From assembly GCA_963783335.1 (NCBI GenBank), contig CAWAND010000010.1:1302001-1366000 (forward strand): DNA of 64,000 nucleotides, given 5' to 3'. Under the pieces are notes generated by a model that saw only the letters and a program-made list of their open reading frames with translations, searched no databases and was not told where the DNA came from. The translations under genes were made by a program, and so were the position numbers. The stretch comes from CAWAND01 sp963783335 (GTDB lineage Bacteria; Chloroflexota; Anaerolineae; Anaerolineales; E44-bin32). Positions 26,040 through 34,471 of this stretch are shown here, one piece after another; the first letter of the stretch is position 1, and each line of letters begins with the position of its first letter.

Positions 26040-27695
26040 TCAGCCACCTTTTTCGAGCATCGGCATTTGGATGCCAAACCTGCGGGCAGCTTGAATCGCC
26101 TCAGGATAGCCAGCGTCGGCATGACGAACCACCCCCAACCCCGGATCCGTGGTGAGGACTCTCTCCAGACGTTGGGCTGCCTCGGGGGTGCCGTCGGCCA
26201 CAATGACCTGGCCGGCATGCTGACTGAAGCCGATGCCCACCCCACCACCGTGGTGAAAGGAGACCCAGGTGGCGCCTGCCACCGCGTTCAGCATGGCGTT
26301 CAGCAGTGGCCAGTCGCTGACAGCGTCGGTGCCGTCCATCATGCCTTCGGTCTCGCGATTAGGCGAGGCGACGGATCCGGCATCGAGATGGTCACGCCCG
26401 ATCACAATCGGCGCCTTGAGTTCGCCGCTGGCGACCATCTCGTTGAACTTCAACCCGGCCCGAGCCCGCTCGCCGTAGCCCAGCCAGCAGATTCTCGCCG
26501 GCAGCCCCTGGAAGGGGACCCTTTCCTTGGCCATCTTGAGCCAACGATGAAGGTGCTCATCCTCCGGGAAGAGCTCCATCACCGCCTCATCGGTACGGAA
26601 GATGTCATCTTCTTCACCCGAAAGAGCGACCCAACGGAAGGGCCCCTTTCCGAGACAGAACAACGGTCGGATATAGGCGGGTACAAAACCTGGGTAATCG
26701 AAAGCTGCTTTGACGCCGGCGTCGAAGGCCCGCTGGCGAAGGTTGTTGCCGTAGTCAAACACCTCGGCGCCGCGCGACTGGAAGGTCAACATCGCCTCGA
26801 CATGGCGCGCCATAGAAGCCATGGCACGCTCCGAATAACCCTCGGGGTCCGAAGACCGAAGGGCGTCCGCCTCGTCGGCTGAGACATCGGATGGGATATA
26901 GGATAGAACGTCGTGCGCCGGAGTTTGATCGGTCACGACGTCCGGTGTCACCTTGCGTAGGGCGAGTTCGTCATAGACGTCCGCAGCGTTGCCAATCAGC
27001 CCCACGGAAAGCGGCCGGCCCTCTCCTAAGGCCTCCTCTACTTGGGTCATGGCCTCTTCCAATGTGTCAACGACAACGTCCACATAGCCTGCCTTAAGAC
27101 GCCGTTCTGCCCGGAGTGGATCGACCTCGACCACCAGGCCGACGCCCTCGTTCATGGTGATCGCCATCGGCTGTGCGCCGCCCATGCCTCCCAACCCGGC
27201 AGTCAGCACGAACCTGCCTTTCAATGATCCCCAACCCCGTTGTTGTGCCAGGGCCCCCAAGGTTTCATACGTCCCCTGAAGGATTCCTTGGGTGCCGATG
27301 TAGATCCATGACCCGGCTGTCATCTGCCCGTACATGATCAAACCCTTGGCCGCAAGCTCATCGAAGTGTTCTTGCGAGGCCCAGTGCGGAACCAGATTGG
27401 AGTTGGCGATCAACACTCGGGGGGCATCGCGATGGGTGCGAAAAATGGCCACCGGCTTCCCCGATTGCACCAGCAGAGTTTCATCTTCATTCAGGGATTC
27501 GAGGCTGTTCAGTATGGCGTCGAAGCTCTGCCAATCTCGGGCTGCCTGCCCGCGGCCGCCGTATACGACCAGATCCTCCGGGCGTTCGGCGACCTCCGGA
27601 TCAAGGTTGTTCTGGATCATGCGGTAGGGGGCTTCGATTTGCCACGATTTGCAGTGGAGCTGGGTGCCGCGCGGGGCTCGGACGATCTTGGGCAT
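26040..27695 (-). CDS. hutU: Urocanate hydratase
   Basis: Second enzyme of histidine degradation, converting urocanate to imidazolonepropionate with tightly bound NAD+, cytosolic. The 551-residue protein has the family sequence from the N-terminus (RAPRGTQLHCKSWQIEAPYR) through the NAD-binding TAGLGGMGGAQPMAITMNEG to the conserved VSFHHGGGVGIGFSQHAGQV near the C-terminus. GGAGG precedes ATG 27695 by 7 bases. It is followed by the MFS gene (82-base gap) and hutI. Neither hutH nor hutG is in the window. Confidence 0.97.
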   Translation of the reverse strand: MPKIVRAPRGTQLHCKSWQIEAPYRMIQNNLDPEVAERPEDLVVYGGRGQAARDWQSFDAILNSLESLNEDETLLVQSGKPVAIFRTHRDAPRVLIANSNLVPHWASQEHFDELAAKGLIMYGQMTAGSWIYIGTQGILQGTYETLGALAQQRGWGSLKGRFVLTAGLGGMGGAQPMAITMNEGVGLVVEVDPLRAERRLKAGYVDVVVDTLEEAMTQVEEALGEGRPLSVGLIGNAADVYDELALRKVTPDVVTDQTPAHDVLSYIPSDVSADEADALRSSDPEGYSERAMASMARHVEAMLTFQSRGAEVFDYGNNLRQRAFDAGVKAAFDYPGFVPAYIRPLFCLGKGPFRWVALSGEEDDIFRTDEAVMELFPEDEHLHRWLKMAKERVPFQGLPARICWLGYGERARAGLKFNEMVASGELKAPIVIGRDHLDAGSVASPNRETEGMMDGTDAVSDWPLLNAMLNAVAGATWVSFHHGGGVGIGFSQHAGQVIVADGTPEAAQRLERVLTTDPGLGVVRHADAGYPEAIQAARRFGIQMPMLEKGG

Positions 27696-27767
27696 GGACT
27701 AACCTCCGTCGATTGCCCCGTCGATGAGCGCTGGACTTGGAGGATCGGCGCCGGCGCTCAGGGACGG

Positions 27768-28313
27768 TTAGCTTTGGTCCGATGGCTTGGATGGCTTGTT
27801 TGACCAAGTTTCAAAGCGGACACTGTCGTCAAAGCTTCGACGGCCACCGCGCTTTGGTGGGGCGCTCAAGTCATCGGGGTTGCGTGGGTATCCGAAACTG
27901 AGGGCCACGTGAAGGTGGACCTCATCGGGGAAGTTGAGGAGTGTGCGCGCCGCGTCGGGTTGATAGATGGTTGCCGGGCAGGAGGCGATTCCCATGTGCC
28001 AGGCCGCCAGCTGCATGTAGGCAGCGGCCTGGCCGGCATCGAACATGATCGACCAGCGCTGCGCAGGGTCTGGCGTGAGAATGGCGACCGCCGCCGCCGC
28101 GCCTGCGAGGTGGCCCGCGAAATGGCCCAGCTTCGAAAGCGCCTCCAGCCGGGCGCGATCCCGGATGGCAATGAAAGTCCAAGGTTGCGTATTTTTGGAT
28201 GATTGTGCTCTGCGGCCCGCATTGAGGATTTCTCGGAGCGCCTTGTCCGGGATGGTCTTGTCGGAGAACGCCCGCACGGCGCGTTTGGTTCGAATGGCTT
28301 GGTCGACCTCCAT
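27768..28313 (-). CDS. Nitroreductase family protein
   Basis: FMN-dependent oxidoreductase of the nitroreductase fold, 181 residues. Seen: IRTKRAVRAFSDKTIPDKAL (FMN phosphate-binding Arg-rich start), AQSSKNTQPWTFIAI, the central AAAYMQLAAWHMGIASCPA helix and LSFGYPRNP near the end. ATG 28313 is chosen over 28367 because a -10 box lies at 28355-28350 and GAAAGGAA precedes it. It is the first gene of a minus-strand run leading into hutU, hence perhaps co-transcribed with the hut genes. Substrate unknown. Confidence 0.85.
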   Translation of the reverse strand: MEVDQAIRTKRAVRAFSDKTIPDKALREILNAGRRAQSSKNTQPWTFIAIRDRARLEALSKLGHFAGHLAGAAAAVAILTPDPAQRWSIMFDAGQAAAYMQLAAWHMGIASCPATIYQPDAARTLLNFPDEVHLHVALSFGYPRNPDDLSAPPKRGGRRSFDDSVRFETWSNKPSKPSDQS

Positions 28314-28349
28314 AAAGAGGCTTTCCTTTCTCCACGCGGCGTTGCTTGG

Positions 28350-28355
28350 ATTATA
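28350..28355 (-). promoter_or_regulatory. -10 box ahead of the nitroreductase-hut gene run
   Basis: TATAAT on the minus strand (28355-28350), about 37 bases ahead of ATG 28313. No clear -35 box. Confidence 0.45.
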
Positions 28356-28428
28356 CGCCGGCCACAAACCGCCAGTCCCAGGCAGCGAGGATGCACCCCG
28401 ATATGGATACGATCACGTGCAATGGTGT

Positions 28429-28686
28429 CTATTCGATCGTGCGGCGAGGAGGTTCGGGGAGAGGGCGCAGGTAGACGACGCGAGGCGTGTAGGAAATCAC
28501 AACCCCGTTGTTTTTCAGCGTCTCGAGATCTCCGTCCAGCATGCTTCGGCCATAGTCTGGCTCCCGAAAGGCCAAGAACTCGCCCGTCTGCACATCCTGG
28601 ACTCGAGCGTCGCCGACATCCAGGACATACTCCCCTGATTTGAGAACAAAAAGGAGATCTCTGGGAACTGGCATCCCGCTGGGCAT
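28429..28686 (-). CDS. Hypothetical protein
   Basis: An 85-residue protein of unknown function, mostly polar with beta-like segments (RDLLFVLKSGEYVLDVGDA, VQDVQTGEFLAFREPD) and a basic Pro-rich end. No family recognised. ATG 28686 is preferred because GAGG lies 6 bases upstream; TTG 28698 and ATG 28674 are alternatives. It stands alone between the nitroreductase gene and the divergent ugd gene. Confidence 0.55.
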   Translation of the reverse strand: MPSGMPVPRDLLFVLKSGEYVLDVGDARVQDVQTGEFLAFREPDYGRSMLDGDLETLKNNGVVISYTPRVVYLRPLPEPPRRTIE

Positions 28687-28807
28687 AGGCAACCTCAACC
28701 CCTAATGTCGCAGAAGTGCGCGGAATGCGCAACCTTACTCTGGTCGGATAGGGATTATTCGACGGTTGAACGTTAGCATCGCGGCATGACCGTGGCGGGC
28801 TTGGCCA

Positions 28808-28816
28808 TGGTATCAT
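28808..28816 (+). promoter_or_regulatory. Possible extended -10 promoter for ugd
   Basis: TGG followed by TATCAT (28811-28816) forms an extended -10 element about 43 bases before GTG 28859. No good -35 box. Confidence 0.35.
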
Positions 28817-28858
28817 TGCGCCTGCCCCTGCCGGGCGTAGGTTCAAAGAGGAGGATTT

Positions 28859-30193
28859 GTGAAAAATATCACAGTTGTCGGGGTCGGATACGTCGGCCTG
28901 GTGACTGGCGCCTGTTTTGCCGATCTTGGCAACCGGGTGACGGCCCTCGATATTGATGAGGAGCGAATAGCGGGGCTCAAGCGAGGCGAACTCCCGATCT
29001 ATGAACCGGGGCTTGAGGAACTTGTTGAGCGCAATCTGGCCGCCGGGCGGTTGCACTTCACGACGTCCTACGAAGACGCGCTGCAGGACGCAGAGTTCGT
29101 CTTTATTGCCGTAGGCACACCAGAAGGCGGCGACGGTGAGGCAGATCTGAAGTATGTGAGCTCGGCTGCCGAATCCATCGGCAAGACGATGTCTGCCTCC
29201 TGCATTATCGTCAACAAGTCGACGGTTCCGGTTGGGACTGGCGACTGGGTCGCCGATGTGATCAGGGCCAATCAAGATCAAAGTATTCCCTTTGCCGTGG
29301 TTTCCTGCCCTGAATTCCTGCGTGAAGGATCCGCCATCCAGGATTTCATGAACCCTGCACGAACGGTGCTTGGATCGCTTGATCTGGACGCCGCCGAGAA
29401 GGTCGCCCAACTGCATCTCCCCCTTAGGGCGCCGATTGTGGTCACTGATCTTCGCACGGCGGAGATGATCAAATACGCGTCGAACGCGTTCCTGTCGACC
29501 AAGATTTCCTTCATCAACGAGATCGCCAACATCTGCGAAGCGCTGGGCGCCGACGTCAAAGAGGTTGCTACCGGTATGGGTTACGATCCGCGGATTGGGC
29601 CCCATTTTCTGGATGCCGGATTGGGCTATGGTGGATCCTGCTTCCCCAAGGATGTGAAGGCCCTGGCCTATATGGCCGAGGAGAAGGGCCGCCACCCCCA
29701 GCTGCTCGACGCGGTCATGGAAATCAACTCCGACCGGCGCCGGCAGTTGGCCGAGAAGGTTCGCACAGCACTCGGTGATTTGAAGGACAAGAACATTGGC
29801 CTCCTGGGTTTGACTTTCAAGCCCAATACGGATGACATGCGCGACGCCCCCTCAATCGACATCGCCCGCCTCTTGTCGGATGCCGGCGCCAAGGTATTGG
29901 CCTATGACCCGGTCGGCATGGAACGCGCCCAAGCGGTGATGCCGTCCGTGGAGATGGTGGCGGACCCTTATTCACTCGCCGAGCGCTGCCAGGCTCTGGT
30001 TGTCTGTACCGAGTGGAATGAATTCAAACAGCTCGATCTCGAGCGGCTGAGAGAGATCATGCCAACTCCCTTGATCGTTGATGGCCGCAACATCTACGAT
30101 CCCAAGGTCATGGCGGGTCTGGGAATCCGCTATTTTGGGATGGGGCGGGGATATGGCCCGGATGGCAACCCTCTGAAGGAAGCTTCTGGATGA
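28859..30193 (+). CDS. ugd: UDP-glucose 6-dehydrogenase family protein
   Basis: NAD+-dependent enzyme oxidising UDP-glucose to UDP-glucuronate for polysaccharide synthesis. The 444-residue protein has the NAD-binding GVGYVGLVTGACFADLG at the start, the conserved VNKSTVPVGTGD, and the catalytic Cys (about residue 261) in GYGGSCFPKD. The C-terminal substrate domain shows LGLTFKPNTDDMRDAPS and the VDGRNIYDP end. The GTG start is supported by AGAGGAGG 5 bases upstream. Related UDP-N-acetyl-mannosamine dehydrogenases share the motifs, so the exact sugar is not certain. It overlaps the next gene by ATGA. Confidence 0.92.
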   Translation: MKNITVVGVGYVGLVTGACFADLGNRVTALDIDEERIAGLKRGELPIYEPGLEELVERNLAAGRLHFTTSYEDALQDAEFVFIAVGTPEGGDGEADLKYVSSAAESIGKTMSASCIIVNKSTVPVGTGDWVADVIRANQDQSIPFAVVSCPEFLREGSAIQDFMNPARTVLGSLDLDAAEKVAQLHLPLRAPIVVTDLRTAEMIKYASNAFLSTKISFINEIANICEALGADVKEVATGMGYDPRIGPHFLDAGLGYGGSCFPKDVKALAYMAEEKGRHPQLLDAVMEINSDRRRQLAEKVRTALGDLKDKNIGLLGLTFKPNTDDMRDAPSIDIARLLSDAGAKVLAYDPVGMERAQAVMPSVEMVADPYSLAERCQALVVCTEWNEFKQLDLERLREIMPTPLIVDGRNIYDPKVMAGLGIRYFGMGRGYGPDGNPLKEASG

Positions 30194-31497
30194 CAAGAGC
30201 GGGTGCGTCAGCCATCGTCAAGCATCGGCTCAGAAACGGCCTCGAGGTTCGGCTGAAGCCCGTTCACACAGCGCCCTTGGTGAGCAGCTGGTTGTGGTAC
30301 CGGGTGGGCTCCAGAAATGAGCGCACCGGCCAAACCGGCGTGTCCCATTGGGTTGAGCACATGCAGTTCAAAGGCACACCCGCTTTTCCGAGTGGCGTGC
30401 TGGACAAGGCCATCTCGCGTGACGGCGGGTTGTGGAATGCAGGAACGTGGATCGATTGGACCACCTACTATGAGATCATGCCGGCCGATCGCATTGACCT
30501 GGCGCTTCGGTTGGAAGCCGACAGGATGGCCAACAGCAACTTCGATCCAGCCGAAGTGGAGTCGGAACGCACCGTCATTATTTCGGAACGTCAGGGTCAT
30601 GAGAACAATCCGTCCTTCCGGCTTGCCGAAGAGGTTCAGGCGGCAGCCTTTCGGGTTCACTCATACCATCACGAGGTGATCGGCGACATGGCTGATCTGG
30701 AGGCCATGTCGCGCGATGACCTGTATGGGTATTACCAAACCCACTACACGCCGAGCAACGCCGTTTTGGCGCTTGCCGGAGATTTCAAGCCGGGGCCAAT
30801 GCTCAAACGCATTCGAGAGCTGTTTGGGAGTATTCCCAGGAGTCCACAGCCGGATACTTCCGTTCGAACGGAACCCGAGCAGCCGGGGGAGCGCAGGGTG
30901 GCCGTCGAGGGCCCTGACCCTACCCCGATCGTCGAAGTGGCCTATCGCGTCCCGTCAGCAAAGGATCCCGATTTCGTTCCCCTGACTGTAATGGACAGCG
31001 TATTGGCAGGCGCCTCCAGCCTTAGTCCGTTCGGTGGGGGTCTCCCCAACAAGACCTCGCGCTTGTACAGGGCGCTGGTTCATGGCGGGCTGGCAGCTGC
31101 GGTTTCCGGAGGGCTAGCGGCAACGATTGATCCGTACCTCTACTCCCTGCGCGCCACCGTCCGACCGGATCGATCTCCCGATGCGGTGCTCGACAGGCTG
31201 GATGAGGAGGTCGACCGCCTGCTCCAAGAGGCAGTGGCCCCGGAGGAGGTTGAGAAAGCGATCAAGCAGGCCAAAGCCATCTTCGCCTACGATAGCGAGA
31301 GCATTACCCACCAGGGGATGTGGCTTGGGTACGCTGAGATGTTCGCCGACTACGCTTGGTTTGAGACCTTCTTGGACAGGATCAGCCGAGTCTCGCCAGA
31401 AGACGTCCTCAAGATGGCGCACAAGTACCTGCGCCCGTCAAACCGTGTGGCAGGCATCTACCGGCCATCGACGGAGGGATCACATGTCGGTAGCTAG
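30190..31497 (+). CDS. M16 family zinc peptidase, catalytic subunit
   Basis: Insulinase/processing-peptidase family protein, 435 residues. The inverted zinc motif HWVEH is at residues 53-57 and the third ligand Glu is probably Glu-133 in VIISERQGHENN, about the expected 76 residues later. The C-terminal half has the usual R/Y region. The gene overlaps ugd by 4 bases and the next M16-like gene by 14 bases. In bacterial M16B pairs one subunit carries the zinc site and the other the substrate-binding residues; this gene is the zinc-bearing one. Confidence 0.92.
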   Translation: MTRAGASAIVKHRLRNGLEVRLKPVHTAPLVSSWLWYRVGSRNERTGQTGVSHWVEHMQFKGTPAFPSGVLDKAISRDGGLWNAGTWIDWTTYYEIMPADRIDLALRLEADRMANSNFDPAEVESERTVIISERQGHENNPSFRLAEEVQAAAFRVHSYHHEVIGDMADLEAMSRDDLYGYYQTHYTPSNAVLALAGDFKPGPMLKRIRELFGSIPRSPQPDTSVRTEPEQPGERRVAVEGPDPTPIVEVAYRVPSAKDPDFVPLTVMDSVLAGASSLSPFGGGLPNKTSRLYRALVHGGLAAAVSGGLAATIDPYLYSLRATVRPDRSPDAVLDRLDEEVDRLLQEAVAPEEVEKAIKQAKAIFAYDSESITHQGMWLGYAEMFADYAWFETFLDRISRVSPEDVLKMAHKYLRPSNRVAGIYRPSTEGSHVGS

Positions 31498-32794
31498 CGA
31501 CAGCATGCCTCAGCTCGATGTTGAAGCGTTGCCCGGCCCGGAAACGATCGCCCGGCGCGAGCTGTCCAATGGCATGGTGCTTCTGGCCAGAGAGAATTTC
31601 GCCAGTCCATCTGTGGTAGTGGCCGGCAACCTTGTGGCGGGCTCCCTCAATGAAGCGCCTGAGAAGGCAGGTCTCGCTGATTTGACTGCGTCGGCGCTTA
31701 TGAGAGGCACGCGTTCCCGCTCCTTCGATGAGATCTATCAGACAATTGAGTCCATCGGGGCCAGCCTATCCATCGGCGCCGGCAGCCATCACACAAGTTT
31801 TAGGGGCAAGGCGCTGGCCGAGGACCTTCAGGTCATCCTCGATCTGCTCAATGATGTGCTCCGCTCCCCTGCATTCCCCAAACGCGATATTGAGCAGCTC
31901 CGAGCCGAAAAGCTAACCGGGCTGGCCCTTCGAGATCAAGACACAAGCTCCGTGGCCGACATGGCATTTGATAAGCTGCTTTATAGACGGCATCCCTACA
32001 GTCAACCGTCTGATGGTTATCCGGATACGGTAGGAACTCTGACGGTGGCCGACCTTAGAGCGTTTCACAAGCGGGCCTACGGCCCTCGCAGGGCGATCTT
32101 GGCCATCGTGGGAGCAGTCAAGGCTGAGAAGGCCCTGGATGCGGTTGAAGCCCTGTTCGGAGACTGGTCGGCCAGGGGGCTGGATGAGCCGCCTGAGGTT
32201 CCGGACGCGCCAGCTTTGCGCAAAGCTGCCCGCAAGAATGTCGTCATGGAAGGCAAAACCCAGGTGGATTTGGTGATGGGCGCGGCCGGTCCGCGGCGGA
32301 GCGATCCGGATTATCTTGCGGCTTCGTTGGGCAATAACGTGCTTGGCCGGTTCGGCTTGTATGGGCGAATTGGAGATCGGGTGCGACAGCAAGAAGGGCT
32401 GGCGTACTACGCGTACAGCAGCGTCAGCGGGGGTTCTGGCCCCGGACCCTGGAAAATCAGTGCTGGGGTCAATCCTGCCAACGCGGATCGGGCGGCTGAG
32501 CTGATCAAAGCTGAGATTAAGCGATTCACCGAGAAGAAGATCGCCAAAAGTGAGTTGACCGACAATCAGGCGAACTTCATCGGCAGGCTTCCACTGCAGT
32601 TGGAATCCAACGGCGGGGTGGCCGGGGGTTTGGTCTACATTGAACGTCACGGGCTTGGGCTGGATTATTACCAGAAGTATCCGCAATCCATCATGAATAT
32701 CTCACGCGAAGATGTTTTGGATGCAGCGCGGCACTATCTCGACCCAGACCGGCTGGCACTAGCGGTGGCAGGTCCAAGGCTCCCTGAGGCCTGA
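31484..32794 (+). CDS. M16 family peptidase-like protein without zinc motif
   Basis: A 436-residue M16 homologue. At the position of the zinc motif it has GLADLTASALMRGT instead of HxxEH, so it is not expected to be catalytic on its own. The C-terminal GRIGDRVRQQEGLAYYAYS segment, conserved in the M16B partner subunit, is well preserved. ATG 31484 is chosen because GGAGG lies 8 bases upstream; it overlaps the zinc-bearing partner by 14 bases. The two very likely form a heterodimer. Confidence 0.9.
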   Translation: MSVASDSMPQLDVEALPGPETIARRELSNGMVLLARENFASPSVVVAGNLVAGSLNEAPEKAGLADLTASALMRGTRSRSFDEIYQTIESIGASLSIGAGSHHTSFRGKALAEDLQVILDLLNDVLRSPAFPKRDIEQLRAEKLTGLALRDQDTSSVADMAFDKLLYRRHPYSQPSDGYPDTVGTLTVADLRAFHKRAYGPRRAILAIVGAVKAEKALDAVEALFGDWSARGLDEPPEVPDAPALRKAARKNVVMEGKTQVDLVMGAAGPRRSDPDYLAASLGNNVLGRFGLYGRIGDRVRQQEGLAYYAYSSVSGGSGPGPWKISAGVNPANADRAAELIKAEIKRFTEKKIAKSELTDNQANFIGRLPLQLESNGGVAGGLVYIERHGLGLDYYQKYPQSIMNISREDVLDAARHYLDPDRLALAVAGPRLPEA

Positions 32795-32796
32795 GC

Positions 32797-33180
32797 ATGT
32801 TGCGTTCCGGCGTGGACATCATTGAAATCGAGCGCATAGACCGGGCTATCCTGCGTCATGGCCAGCGGTTCTTCGATCGTTTCTTTACGCCCCGTGAGTT
32901 GATTGACTGCGGCGGGAGAACGCCTGCGCTGGCGGCTCGCTTTGCCGCCAAGGAAGCCGTGGCCAAGGCCATGGGCACTGGGATCGGCGACATCGGCTGG
33001 AAAGAGATCGAGGTCGTCAACGGCGAACGGCGGGAGCCGCACTTGAGGCTCCACGGACACGCCAAGCACCTCGCCCAGGGTCTCGGACTTCGGATCTGGT
33101 CGGTGAGTCTCAGCCACACACACGAGCATGCAGTGGCGGTGGCCGTGGCCTTGATTCCGGAGCTTGACCTCGCAGATTGA
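32797..33180 (+). CDS. acpS: Holo-[acyl-carrier-protein] synthase
   Basis: Transfers 4'-phosphopantetheine from CoA to acyl carrier protein, activating fatty-acid synthesis; cytosolic homotrimer. The 127-residue protein has the Mg-binding GVDIIEIERI at the start, RFAAKEAVAKAMG with the conserved Glu, and the C-terminal VSLSHTHEHAVAVAVA. Starts 2 bases after the M16-like gene. It is the last gene before the rpsB promoter region. Confidence 0.93.
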   Translation: MLRSGVDIIEIERIDRAILRHGQRFFDRFFTPRELIDCGGRTPALAARFAAKEAVAKAMGTGIGDIGWKEIEVVNGERREPHLRLHGHAKHLAQGLGLRIWSVSLSHTHEHAVAVAVALIPELDLAD

Positions 33181-33241
33181 CTCGACCTTCAATTCTTAGC
33201 CTTTGAACCCATCGGTGAGCAGCCGATGCCCCACTTTGTCG

Positions 33242-33250
33242 TGGTATACT
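33242..33250 (+). promoter_or_regulatory. Extended -10 promoter for rpsB
   Basis: TGG followed by TATACT (33245-33250). No recognisable -35 box, which is typical for extended -10 promoters. The transcript would start near 33257 and have a leader of about 150 bases. Confidence 0.55.
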
Positions 33251-33255
33251 GGTCC

Positions 33256-33307
33256 CACTCCCGCTGGGGCACGTCAGCCTGCGGGAGTGACTATGCCCTA
33301 ACAGGGC
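33256..33307 (+). promoter_or_regulatory. Structured leader of rpsB, possible autoregulatory RNA
   Basis: Two hairpins open the predicted leader: a perfect 9-bp stem CACTCCCGC (33256-33264) / GCGGGAGTG (33281-33289) and a 5-bp stem GCCCT / AGGGC (33295-33307). Ribosomal protein S2 is known to repress its own mRNA through a leader in several bacteria, so these may be an S2-binding element; sequence similarity to a known leader class was not testable. Confidence 0.4.
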
Positions 33308-33406
33308 AAAATTCGCACGCTTCCTGATCCTCTCGGCCGTGCCGGTTGGCCAACCGGTTCCGTGAGGAGTTGAAGGGAGCGGAGGCCCAACGAATTGGAG
33401 GATCCA

Positions 33407-34471
33407 ATGGCCGTCATAAGTATGAAAGCCCTGCTCGAAACAGGGGTCCACTTCGGTCACCGTACACGCAAGTGGAATCCCCACATGAAGCCCTACATCT
33501 TCACCGAACGCAATGGAATCCATATCATCGACCTCCAGCAGACGCTGGAGGCCCTGGAAGAGGCCTACGCTCTGGTTAGAGACACGGTCTCTGCGGGTGG
33601 TGCCGTATTGTTCGTAGGTACCAAGCGCCAGGCCCAGGAAACGATCCAGGTCGAAGCCGAGCGCGCCGGAATGCCCTACGTGAATGCACGCTGGCTCGGC
33701 GGGACGCTCACCAATTGGCGGACGATCCGCAGCCGGATCGACGAACTCAAGGAACTGGAGCGCCGTCGGGATGAAGGCGAGTTCGACCTCCTGACGAAGA
33801 AGGAAGCCCTGATGCTCAACCGGAAGATCGACCGGCTGCAAGAGCGGCTTGGCGGGATCCGGGAGATGAAGGGCCTGCCCAAACTCATGTTCGCGGTCGA
33901 TGTGCGGCGGGAGGAGACGGCAGTTCACGAAGCCAACCTGCTCGAGATCCCGGTTGTGGCCCTGGTGGACACCAATTGCGACCCGGGCAAGATCGATTAT
34001 GTGATCCCTTCCAACGACGATGCCATACGCGCCATCAAGCTGCTGACCAGCAAGATGGCCGACGCAGTCTTGGAAGGCAAGGCCCTCCGCAAGGATGAAA
34101 TGGAAGAAGAGGAGACCGAAGGACCCGCCACCGCCGAACGGGGTGATGAAGAGGTCGAGTTTGAGGAAGCCTCAGATGAGGAGCTGTTGGGCGAGGCCAC
34201 ACTGGCCAAGCTGAAGAGCGGCGACTACGGTGACGAAGGCGAATCCGAGGCAGAAGAGACCGAGGTGGCCGAAGAAGAAGATGAAAAGGCCGCGGCCGAT
34301 GAAGAATCTGAGGCCGAGCCAGAGTCGTCTGAAGCTGAGGCCGAAGCAGATGACGATGCTCCGGCGGACGAAGATGACGCCGGGGAAGCAGAAGACGAAG
34401 CAGACGAAGAAGACGAAAAAGACGAAGACGCCTCGCCTGAGGAGTCTGCAGAAGAGAGCAAAGACGCATGA
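33407..34471 (+). CDS. rpsB: Ribosomal protein S2 with long acidic C-terminal tail
   Basis: Small-subunit ribosomal protein, 354 residues against the usual 230-260. The S2 core (residues 1-230) is canonical: LLETGVHFGHRTRKWNP, RWLGGTLTNW and IVPVVALVDTNCDP-like strand (IPVVALVDTNCDPGKIDYVI). From about residue 230 on, the protein is a low-complexity tail made almost only of Glu, Asp, Ala and Ser. ATG 33407 has GGAGG 7 bases upstream; TTG 33395 is a longer but unlikely start. It overlaps tsf by 4 bases. Confidence 0.96.
   Translation: MAVISMKALLETGVHFGHRTRKWNPHMKPYIFTERNGIHIIDLQQTLEALEEAYALVRDTVSAGGAVLFVGTKRQAQETIQVEAERAGMPYVNARWLGGTLTNWRTIRSRIDELKELERRRDEGEFDLLTKKEALMLNRKIDRLQERLGGIREMKGLPKLMFAVDVRREETAVHEANLLEIPVVALVDTNCDPGKIDYVIPSNDDAIRAIKLLTSKMADAVLEGKALRKDEMEEEETEGPATAERGDEEVEFEEASDEELLGEATLAKLKSGDYGDEGESEAEETEVAEEEDEKAAADEESEAEPESSEAEAEADDDAPADEDDAGEAEDEADEEDEKDEDASPEESAEESKDA

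Noticed and set aside
27724..27760. TGAGCGC/GCGCTCA inverted repeat between nitroreductase and hutU as terminator
   Set aside because: Only 7 bp with a 22-base loop and no T-tract.
27866..29695. 609-residue ORF on the minus strand across the nitroreductase and ugd genes
   Set aside because: Its translation is low-quality Arg/Ser/Pro-rich sequence antisense to ugd and out of frame with the nitroreductase; both overlapped genes have clear family motifs.
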